Source: Pimelobacter simplex (lineage in GTDB: Bacteria; Actinomycetota; Actinomycetes; Propionibacteriales; Nocardioidaceae). From it: a DNA stretch of 64,000 nt. Below, in pieces: positions 57,225 to 64,000 of the stretch (its first letter is position 1; each line of letters starts with the position of its first letter). The position numbers and the translations under genes are program-made. The stretch spans positions 3,100,001 to 3,164,000 of the forward strand of contig NZ_CP096276.1 in the NCBI RefSeq assembly GCF_024662235.1, read 5' to 3'. Below the pieces are notes generated by a model. The model had not been told where the DNA came from. It searched no databases and was given only the letters and a program-made list of their open reading frames with translations.

Positions 57225-60200
57225 GCGGACTCGTCCCGCAACCGCTGGCTGATCACCGCGGACACGCCGTCGCCGCGCATGGTGACGCCGTAGAGGGCGT
57301 CGCCGACCTCCATGGTGCGCTTCTGGTGGGTGATGACGAGGAGCTGGGAGTTCTCGCGCAGCTCCTCGTAGATCTCCAGGAGGCGGCCCAGGTTGGTGTC
57401 GTCGAGCGCGGCCTCGACCTCGTCGAGGATGTAGAACGGCGAGGGGCGGGCCTTGAACAGCGCGACCAGGAAGGCGACCGCGACCAGCGAGCGCTCGCCG
57501 CCGGAGAGCAGCGAGAGGCGCTTGACCTTCTTGCCGGGCGGGCGGGCCTCGACCTCGATGCCGGTGGTGAGCATGTTGGCCGGGTCGGTGAGGACCAGGC
57601 GGCCCTCGCCGCCGGGGAAGAGTCGGGCGAAGGTCTGGTCGAAGGCCTTGGTCACGTCGGCGTAGGCCTCGGTGAAGACGGCCTCGACGCGGACGTCGAC
57701 GTCCTTGACGATGTCGAGGAGGTCCTTGCGGGTCTGGCGCAGGTCCTCGAGCTGCTCGGAGAGGAACTGGTGGCGCTCCTCCATCGCGGAGAACTCCTCG
57801 AGCGCGAGCGGGTTGACCTTGCCGAGCATCGAGAGCGCCTTCTCGGCCGACTTGAGGCGCTTGACCTGCTCGTCGCGGACGTAGGGCACGGTCCGCGGGA
57901 CGGCGTCGGCCTCGTCGGCGTCGCCGCCCTCGGCGTCCCCATCGGCGTCGGCCTGTACGGCGACCGCGGGCTCGAGCACCGGGACCGGCTGGTCGGGGCC
58001 GTAGTCGGCGACGAGGCCGTCGGGCTCGAGGCCGAGCTCCTCGAGCGCCTTGGTCTCGATCTGCTCGATCCGCATCCGCTGCTGGGCGCGGGCCATCTCG
58101 TCGCGGTGCACCGAGCTGATCAGCTCGCCGTGCTCCTTGCCGAGGTCGCGCAGCGCCTGGCGCACGCCCATGAGCTCGTGCTCGCGGCCGCGGCGCGAGT
58201 CCTCGACCGCCGTACGGCGTCCGGTGGCCTCGTCGATCGACGACTCCAGGCGCGCCAGCACGAAGGTGACCGCGGTGGCGACCGCCTGGCCGGCCCGGCC
58301 CTCGGTGAGCAGCCGCTCGCGGCGCTCGGCGGCGCGGGCCCGGGAGACCCGCTCGGCCTCGGCGGCCTTGCGCATCGCCTCGACCCGGCCGTGCAGGGCG
58401 CGGCCGCGCTCCTCGGAGGTGCGCAGCGCGAGCCGGGCCTCCATCTCGGACTGCCGGGCGTTGCGGGTGGCCTCGACCAGCCGCTCCTGCTCGGTGGTGT
58501 CGGGCTCCTCGTCGGTGTCCTGCTCGGCGCTCGCGAGGCGCTGCTCCAGCTCGGCGAGGCCGACCAGGGCCTGCTCGCGGGAGGTCTCGGCCTGGGCGAT
58601 CGCCTCGGTCATCCGCTCGGCCTCGGCGCGCGCGGCGCGGGCGAGCGAACCGTGCTGGCCGAGCTCCTCGGCGACCGCGGCGAGGGTGGCGTCGGACTCG
58701 TGGAGCCGGGCGAGCGCGACGTCGACGCGCTGCTTGGCCTCGGCCCGCTCGTTCTCGATCCGAGCCAGGTCGAAGGAGAGGCGCTCGGCGGCGGCGACCG
58801 CCTCGGCGAGCGACTCGGTGGCCTCGTCGACGGCGGCCTGGATCTCGATCAGGCTCTGGGTCGCGTGGGAGCCACCGGAGGCGAAGTGGGCGCCGAACAG
58901 GTCGCCGTCGCGGGTCACCGCGACGACGTCGGCCAGGTCGGCGACGAGCGCGCGGGCGGCGGGGAGGTCGTCGACGACCGCGACCTTGCGCAGCAGGCGG
59001 TTGAGGGCCGGGCGGACCGGGGCGGGGCAGTCGACCACCGTCGCGGCGTACGCCGTCCCGGGGGGCAGCGCCGGCCAGGACGCGGGCGTCTCGGCGTCGG
59101 CACCGCCGGACCCGCCGAGCAGCAGCCCGGCCCGGCCGAGGTCGTCGGCCTTGAGGTGGTGGATCGCGGCGACGGCGGTGTCGGCGTCGGTGACGGCGAC
59201 CGCGTCGGCGGCCGCGCCCAGGGCGGCAGCCACGGCGCCCTCGTACCCCGAGCGGACGGTGACCAGCGCGGCCACCGAGCCGAGCAGGCCGGAGATCTCG
59301 TCGCTGGCGGCCAGGAGGGCGCCGGCGCCGTCCTTGCGGGCGAGGCCGAGCTCGAGCGCCTCCTTGCGGGCGCTGAGGCCGGCCTTGTCGCGGTCGGCCT
59401 GCTGGGCCTCCTCGCGGACCTTGGCGAGGCGGTCCTCGAGGTCGTCGAAGGAGGCGACGGCCGCCTCGTGCTCGGCGTCGAGACCCTCCTCACCGGCGTC
59501 GAGGCCGGCGACCTGGGTCTCGAGGGCGGTGAAGTCGCGCTGGGAGCGCTCGGCACGCGCGATCGCGTCGGTACGGGCCGACTCGAGGCGGCCGATCTCC
59601 TCCTCGGCGGCGGTAGCCCGCGAGCGCAGCGTGTTGACCTGGCCGTGGAGCCGGGCCAGGCCCTCGCGCCGGTCGGCGGCGGCTCGGAGCAGGCCGGCGA
59701 CCCGGCGCTCCTCGGCGGCCGCGGCGTCCTCGGACTCGCGCCGGGCCGCGACGGCGGCCTCGAGCGCGGCCTGCTGGTCGGTGACGAGCGCGGTGATCTC
59801 GGCCTCGTGGGCAGCCAGGCGGGCGGCCTCGGCGTCGAGCTCGTCGGGGTCGCGGCCCGTCTCGACCTCGGCCTCGGCGACGCCGGCGGCGTTGCGGACC
59901 CGCTCGGCGGCCAGGCTCTGGGTGCCGCGGAAGCGCTCGCGCAGCGCCTGGAGGGAGGACAGCGTCTCCTGGGCGGCGGACAGCGCCGGGAGGTCCTCGC
60001 GCAGCGCGGCCTCGAGAGCGGTCTCCTGCTCGCGCGCGGTCGCGATCGCGGTCTCGACCTCCTCGCGGCGCTGGAGCAGCACGCTCTCGTCGGCGAGCTC
60101 CTGCTCCAGCGACGTCCGCGCGGTCACCAGGTCGTCGGCCAGCAGCCGGGCCTTGGCGTCGCGGACGTCGGCCTGGACCGTCGCCGCCCGGCGGGCCACC

Positions 60201-60829
60201 TCGGCCTGGCGGCCCAGCGGCTTGAGCTGGCGCCGGATCTCGCTGAGCAGGTCGTTGAGCCGGTTGAGGTTGCCCTCGGTGGAGTCGAGCTTGCGGAGCG
60301 CCTTCTCCTTGCGCTTGCGGTGCTTGAGGACGCCGGCGGCCTCCTCGATGAACCCGCGCCGGTCCTCCGGCGTCGCGTGCAGGATCTGGTCGAGCTGGCC
60401 CTGGCCGACGATGACGTGCATCTCGCGACCGATGCCGGAGTCGCTGAGGAGCTCCTGGACGTCGAGCAGCCGGCACGTGGTGCCGTTGATGGCGTACTCG
60501 GAGCCGCCGGTGCGGAACATGGTCCGGCTGATCGTGACCTCGGAGTACTCGATCGGCAGCGCGCCGTCGGTGTTGTCGATGGTCAGCACGACCTCGGCCC
60601 GGCCCAGCGGCGGGCGGCCCGACGTACCGGCGAAGATGACGTCGTCCATCTTGCCGCCGCGCAGGCTCTTGGCGCTCGCCTCGCCCATCACCCACGCGAG
60701 GGCGTCGACGACATTGGACTTGCCGGAGCCGTTGGGGCCGACGATGCAGGTGATGCCGGGCTCGAGCTGGAGGGTGGTCGCGGACGCGAAGGACTTGAAC
60801 CCCTTGAGGGTCAGGCTCTTCAGATACAC
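57221..60829 (-). CDS. smc: chromosome segregation protein SMC
   Basis: SMC forms the condensin complex with ScpA and ScpB. The 1202-residue protein has Walker A GPNGSGKSNVVDAL near residue 32, two long coiled coils, a hinge around residues 500-660, and the signature LSGGERSLVAVAFLVAL with Walker B FYILDEVEAALDD. GTG 60829 follows AGGGAG. Very long open frames on the opposite strand here are shadows. Confidence 0.97.
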   Translation of the reverse strand: MYLKSLTLKGFKSFASATTLQLEPGITCIVGPNGSGKSNVVDALAWVMGEASAKSLRGGKMDDVIFAGTSGRPPLGRAEVVLTIDNTDGALPIEYSEVTISRTMFRTGGSEYAINGTTCRLLDVQELLSDSGIGREMHVIVGQGQLDQILHATPEDRRGFIEEAAGVLKHRKRKEKALRKLDSTEGNLNRLNDLLSEIRRQLKPLGRQAEVARRAATVQADVRDAKARLLADDLVTARTSLEQELADESVLLQRREEVETAIATAREQETALEAALREDLPALSAAQETLSSLQALRERFRGTQSLAAERVRNAAGVAEAEVETGRDPDELDAEAARLAAHEAEITALVTDQQAALEAAVAARRESEDAAAAEERRVAGLLRAAADRREGLARLHGQVNTLRSRATAAEEEIGRLESARTDAIARAERSQRDFTALETQVAGLDAGEEGLDAEHEAAVASFDDLEDRLAKVREEAQQADRDKAGLSARKEALELGLARKDGAGALLAASDEISGLLGSVAALVTVRSGYEGAVAAALGAAADAVAVTDADTAVAAIHHLKADDLGRAGLLLGGSGGADAETPASWPALPPGTAYAATVVDCPAPVRPALNRLLRKVAVVDDLPAARALVADLADVVAVTRDGDLFGAHFASGGSHATQSLIEIQAAVDEATESLAEAVAAAERLSFDLARIENERAEAKQRVDVALARLHESDATLAAVAEELGQHGSLARAARAEAERMTEAIAQAETSREQALVGLAELEQRLASAEQDTDEEPDTTEQERLVEATRNARQSEMEARLALRTSEERGRALHGRVEAMRKAAEAERVSRARAAERRERLLTEGRAGQAVATAVTFVLARLESSIDEATGRRTAVEDSRRGREHELMGVRQALRDLGKEHGELISSVHRDEMARAQQRMRIEQIETKALEELGLEPDGLVADYGPDQPVPVLEPAVAVQADADGDAEGGDADEADAVPRTVPYVRDEQVKRLKSAEKALSMLGKVNPLALEEFSAMEERHQFLSEQLEDLRQTRKDLLDIVKDVDVRVEAVFTEAYADVTKAFDQTFARLFPGGEGRLVLTDPANMLTTGIEVEARPPGKKVKRLSLLSGGERSLVAVAFLVALFKARPSPFYILDEVEAALDDTNLGRLLEIYEELRENSQLLVITHQKRTMEVGDALYGVTMRGDGVSAVISQRLRDESA

Positions 60830-60892
60830 GCAGGCTCCCTTCGGGGTCGGTCAGGTCGGGTCCGACGCGGGGGAAGCTCGGCGGGTCTCAGG

Positions 60893-62158
60893 CTACCCCG
60901 CGGGGCCGACGGATCGCTGCACCCCGGGGACGCCGTCGTCGGCGTGAGCGATGTGCCCCAGCTGGCGCCACACGAGCGCGAGCGTCACGCCCGAGCCCAC
61001 GAACGCGAACCAGAACGGCGCCAGCACTCCCCCGTGCTGCGCGATCAGCCCGCCGAGCCCGCTGCCGATCACGGTGCCGCCGAAGATCGAGACGCTGTAG
61101 ACCGAGCCCACCCGGCCCTGGAACTCCATCGGGACCGCGCGCTGGCGTACCGCCTGCGAGAGCGTCCCCCACGCGAACGCGTAGACCCCGAACCCGAACA
61201 TGATGAGCACCGCGACCCAGGGCACCCGGGTCACCGCGAAGCCGAGGTGCATGACCACCTCGAGGCTCAGGCAGGCGCGCATCAGCGTGGCCAGCGGGAC
61301 GTGCCGCTCCAGCCAGCCGTACAGGAAGGTGCCGACCAGGCCCCCCGCCGCCGCGGCGCTGGTGAGCAGGCCGTAGCCGATCGGGCCCATGTGGAGGACG
61401 TCGAGCGAGTACAGCACCAGGATCGACCACGCCGCCGCCCAGGTGATGTTGAACGTGACGATGACCAGCGCCAGCGTGCGGACCGGCGCATTGCCCATCA
61501 GCCAGCGCAGCCCCTCGGCGATGTCGCGCAGCACGTGGGTGTCGACCTCGCCGCGCACCGGCCCCGGCGGCAGCGCGATCCGGGTCGCCAGCACGACCCC
61601 CAGCAGCCCGCACAGGATCTGGGCCCCGAACGGCACCGCCATCCCGACCGCGAACAGCGCCGCACCCAGCGGCGCCCCCGCGAACTGGTTGAGCGTGATG
61701 AACCCCGCCTGCAGCCGCGCGTTGGCGATGCCGAGGTCCGCCTTGTCGACCAGCATCGGCAGGAAGGTCCGGTACGCCGTGTCGGCGAACACCTCCGCGG
61801 TCCCCAGCAGGAACATCGCGCCCAGCACCAGCGCGATGTTCACGACCCCGGTCACGATCGTCACGCAGAGCACCGCGAGGACCACCGACCGCAGCAGGTT
61901 CGCGACGACCACCATCCGCAACCGGTCGACCCGGTCGGCGACCGCCCCGGCGAACAGCCCGAACAGCAACCAGGGCAGCCCGACGAGCAGCATCGCCATC
62001 GACACGAGCGCCGGCGAGCGCGTCTGGGAGGCCACCAGCAGCGGCCCGGCGGCCAGCGCGATCCCGTCGCCCAGGTTGCTCACCCAGGCCGACGCCATGA
62101 GGTGCCGGAAGCCCGGTCCGAGCCGGGCCGGCGCGACTGCTTCGATCACCCGGCCCAC
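60893..62158 (-). CDS. MFS transporter
   Basis: A 421-residue membrane protein with 12 expected helices and the motif AGAVADRVDRLRMVVVAN (MFS loop 2-3 motif A). It resembles the MFS_3/enterobactin-exporter-like group of drug or siderophore exporters. GTG 62158 is assumed as start. It lies 63 bp upstream of smc on the same strand; this link is positional only. Confidence 0.85.
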   Translation of the reverse strand: MGRVIEAVAPARLGPGFRHLMASAWVSNLGDGIALAAGPLLVASQTRSPALVSMAMLLVGLPWLLFGLFAGAVADRVDRLRMVVVANLLRSVVLAVLCVTIVTGVVNIALVLGAMFLLGTAEVFADTAYRTFLPMLVDKADLGIANARLQAGFITLNQFAGAPLGAALFAVGMAVPFGAQILCGLLGVVLATRIALPPGPVRGEVDTHVLRDIAEGLRWLMGNAPVRTLALVIVTFNITWAAAWSILVLYSLDVLHMGPIGYGLLTSAAAAGGLVGTFLYGWLERHVPLATLMRACLSLEVVMHLGFAVTRVPWVAVLIMFGFGVYAFAWGTLSQAVRQRAVPMEFQGRVGSVYSVSIFGGTVIGSGLGGLIAQHGGVLAPFWFAFVGSGVTLALVWRQLGHIAHADDGVPGVQRSVGPAG

Positions 62159-62225
62159 AAGGTCGAGACGTTATGCCCGCACCCGGCCCCGGCGCCAATC
62201 AATTGCCGGGGGCCGGAAAACCAGT

Positions 62226-62260
62226 CGGACCACCCGGCGCCGTACGGCGAGGGTGGTCCG
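62226..62260 (-). terminator. intrinsic terminator between coiled-coil gene and MFS gene
   Basis: A 10-bp stem (62226-62235 with 62251-62260) encloses an inner CGCCG-TA-CGGCG hairpin. On the minus strand it is followed within a few bases by TTTT. Confidence 0.8.
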
Positions 62261-62310
62261 TGGTGTGGTGCACCTGGGCGACGACGGGAGCTCGTCGTCG
62301 GAGTCCGGGG

Positions 62311-62508
62311 TCAGGCCGGCTGCATCTCCTGCGCGTCGCCGGTCAGGATCTCGGCCGCGCGGGCCGACATCAGCTTGTCGTTCTCCTCCGAGAGGCGAAG
62401 GACGAGGGACTCCAGCTCGGCGACCCGGTTGCGCAGACGAGCATTCTCGACGGCGAGACGGGGGTCGCGGAGGTCGCTGTTCAGGTGACCGATCAGCGCC
62501 TTGGCCAT
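62311..62508 (-). CDS. short coiled-coil protein
   Basis: This 65-residue protein starts MAKALIGHLNSDLRDPRL and continues as a coiled coil (ENARLRNRVAELESLVLRLSEENDKL). Short proteins starting MAKAL with a similar coiled coil are common in actinobacteria, as I recall, without a firmly assigned role. ATG 62508. A terminator follows. Confidence 0.75.
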   Translation of the reverse strand: MAKALIGHLNSDLRDPRLAVENARLRNRVAELESLVLRLSEENDKLMSARAAEILTGDAQEMQPA

Positions 62509-62593
62509 GAAGTGAGCCTTCCGGTTCGACAGGGTGTCAGCCCGAGGGGGGCCGTCTACAAGAGTCCCACTTCGGCTCGCCAGGGTCAAACCT

Positions 62594-62625
62594 CCGGGGG
62601 ACGGCCCCGCTCGACCGTCCCCCGG
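62594..62625 (-). terminator. terminator after the RTX-type gene
   Basis: An 11-bp stem (62594-62604 with 62615-62625) and 10-base loop begin 5 bp after the stop codon of the calcium-binding protein gene, reading leftward. Confidence 0.75.
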
Positions 62626-62629
62626 GGGC

Positions 62630-63601
62630 TCAGCAGGACCGCTTCTGCTCGGCCGAGCAGCGGTCGCGACCAGGGCCGCCGTCGGCGATGTCGTAGCCCA
62701 GGCCGCCCACGATCCGGTCGTTGCCCCCACGGCCCTGGATCACGTCCGCTCCCCCGTTGCCGTCGAGCTCGTCGGCACCGGGCCCGCCCAGGATGACGTC
62801 GGCCCGGCTGCTGCCCTCGACCCGCTCGATGCTGGCGAGGGCGATCCGTCCGTCTGCCCAGCGCGCCCGCTGGGCGGCGAGGTCGACCCGCGCCCGTCCC
62901 GTCTTCATCCGGAGGTAGTCGCGGCCGGTACCGCCCTGGATCGTGGAGGTCGTGGACGTGTTGAGCCCGGGCAGTCCGCCCCTCGCACGTTCCGAGACGG
63001 TGAAGGTGTCGTTGCCCGGGCCGCCAAGGACCTTGCCCGAGGTCCGGACCAGGCTCACCCGGTCGTTCCCCTCGCCCAGGACCAAGGTGGTGGTGAGGTA
63101 CTCGGCGCTGACGTAGTCGTTGTCGGCGCCCGTGTCGATCCGGGCGCCGGGTGAGCTGACGTAGACCCTGTCGCGCCCAGCCCCCGTCGTGACGCGATCG
63201 TCACCCTCGAAGGCTCGCACCCAGTCGTTGCCGTCACCGGCGTCGACGCGGTCGGCGCCGCCCCCGCCGTCGATCATGTCGTCGCCGTCTCCACCCACGA
63301 TCAGGTCGTCACCATTGCCACCGCAGATGAGGTCGTCGCCGTCGAGACCGTTGAAGACGTCGTCGCCGTCGCCCAGCAGGACCACGTCATCGCCCGGGGT
63401 GCCGACGAGGGTGTCCGACCCTTGGGTCCCCATGATCGTCACGTTCTGGCCGAGGCACGTCTCCGGAGTTGAAGCGCCGGATGGCCCGCTCAGCCCGACG
63501 GAGAGCGTAGCGATACCGAGCGCAAGCCCGGCGCCGGCGGCGATGCGCCGGAAGCAGCAGGGGATGGTGTGGGTGCCTGAGTTGTCAGTGTCCGCGTTCA
63601 T
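62630..63601 (-). CDS. secreted RTX-type calcium-binding protein
   Basis: This 323-residue protein has a signal peptide (about 1-43, hydrophobic GAGLALGIATLSVGLSGP) and two blocks of nonapeptide GGxGxDxUx-like repeats: about 57-130 (GDDLICGGNGDDLIVGGDGDD) and about 265-315 (ILGGPGADELDGNGGADVI). The parallel beta-roll binds calcium in the extracellular space. There is no T1SS gene nearby; the signal peptide implies Sec export. The Cys pair at the C-terminus (RDRCSAEQKRSC) is typical of actinobacterial members. Confidence 0.88.
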   Translation of the reverse strand: MNADTDNSGTHTIPCCFRRIAAGAGLALGIATLSVGLSGPSGASTPETCLGQNVTIMGTQGSDTLVGTPGDDVVLLGDGDDVFNGLDGDDLICGGNGDDLIVGGDGDDMIDGGGGADRVDAGDGNDWVRAFEGDDRVTTGAGRDRVYVSSPGARIDTGADNDYVSAEYLTTTLVLGEGNDRVSLVRTSGKVLGGPGNDTFTVSERARGGLPGLNTSTTSTIQGGTGRDYLRMKTGRARVDLAAQRARWADGRIALASIERVEGSSRADVILGGPGADELDGNGGADVIQGRGGNDRIVGGLGYDIADGGPGRDRCSAEQKRSC

Positions 63602-63630
63602 GACCCCGACAGCGGCCGGGGCACCGCATC

Positions 63631-63656
63631 CATTACCGGCTCGGCCGGATGTAATG
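63631..63656. promoter_or_regulatory. dyad between RTX-type gene and sigma factor gene
   Basis: CATTACCGGC at 63631-63640 pairs with GCCGG-AT-GTAATG at 63644-63656. It lies in the 129-bp spacer of two divergent genes, so it may be an operator for one or both. Confidence 0.45.
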
Positions 63657-63730
63657 ACTTCGCGCCGCGATCCGCTGTCCTGGTTGTGTCAGGATCGTCG
63701 ACCCGCCTGACCACCGAGCGAGGAGGCACC

Positions 63731-64000
63731 CTGACCGCGTCGGAGCGTCACGGTCCCGCCGACCCGCTCGGTGGGTCGCTGGCGCGCGCCCTGGAGGGGG
63801 ACGAGGCGGCGTTCGGGGAGGTGTGGCGGCTGCTGCAGCCGCCGTTGCTGCGCTACCTGAAGGTCCGCGACCGGGAGTACGCCGAGGACATCGCGGCCGA
63901 GACGTGGCTGCACGTCGTGCGCGACCTCGGGCGGTTCTCGGGTGGGGCGGCGGAGTTCCGGGCGTGGGTGTTCACGCTCGCGCGGCACCGGGCGATCGAT
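63731..64000 (+). CDS. RNA polymerase sigma-70 family factor (partial)
   Basis: The frame runs off the right edge. It shows sigma region 2: GDEAAFGEVWRLLQPPLLRYL, then YAEDIAAETWLHVVRDLGRF and FRAWVFTLARHRAID. A perfect AGGAGG at 63721-63726 lies 4 bases before CTG 63731, which suggests a CTG start; an in-frame GTG at 63686 is the alternative and would place the ribosome site inside the gene. It is divergent from the RTX-type gene. Confidence 0.8.
   Translation, partial: MTASERHGPADPLGGSLARALEGDEAAFGEVWRLLQPPLLRYLKVRDREYAEDIAAETWLHVVRDLGRFSGGAAEFRAWVFTLARHRAID

Noticed and set aside
57326..62488. Very long open frame antisense to smc and the MFS gene
   Set aside because: High-GC DNA leaves antisense frames open; the product is a low-complexity Gly/Leu/Asp/Arg-rich shadow of the well-supported smc gene.

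Overview
The window is a high-GC actinobacterial chromosome segment. Gene order (smc-ftsY-amt-glnB-glnD-ffh-rpsP-khpA-rimM-trmD-rplS-lepB-rnhB-DUF2469-yraN-yifB-dprA-xerC-M23-rpsB-tsf-pyrH-frr-cdsA, with rlmN further on), frequent GTG starts, 4-bp ATGA/GTGA overlaps and F420-type and SDR catabolic enzymes point to a Nocardioides-like member of the Nocardioidaceae. This placement is inference; no rRNA or tRNA gene is visible.

Layout. 1-9634: catabolic region. On the plus strand are the end of an unknown gene, a small Cys protein, an SDR, an F420-type LLM oxidoreductase and a SnoaL-like protein. An IclR regulator is divergent from the LLM gene. On the minus strand is an operon for aromatic degradation through hydroxyquinol: MhpA-like monooxygenase, then one 630-residue protein fusing a C-C-hydrolase-like alpha/beta hydrolase to hydroxyquinol 1,2-dioxygenase, then maleylacetate reductase and a second SnoaL-like protein, with an AraC regulator gene upstream. 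9654-12054: metX-metY. 12171-16267: LOG-like protein, glycosyltransferase, Tat-exported metallophosphoesterase.

16276-18428 is an unusual insert: a 201-bp inverted-repeat element, a 97-bp partial copy of the 3' part of rlmN, and one intact and one probably frameshifted gene of less GC-biased composition, ending at intact rlmN. 19598-23733 holds a small membrane protein, a YCII/ECF42-type sigma pair with its own matching promoter, and tryptophan dioxygenase-kynureninase.

23718-62158 is mostly core: cdsA, frr, pyrH, tsf, rpsB; M23 peptidase, xerC, dprA, yifB, yraN; rnhB, lepB, rplS, trmD, rimM, khpA, rpsP; ffh, glnD, two amt-glnB pairs, ftsY, smc, MFS. Lineage-specific inserts interrupt it: a YdjI/YdjG-like SPFH plus zinc-ribbon module between tsf and pyrH, and a TadE plus two TadG-like paralogues between DUF2469 and yraN. 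TrmD carries a C-terminal GNAT domain. The two amt promoters share a GlnR-like operator pattern. The window ends with a short coiled-coil protein, a secreted RTX-type calcium-binding protein and the start of a divergent sigma factor.
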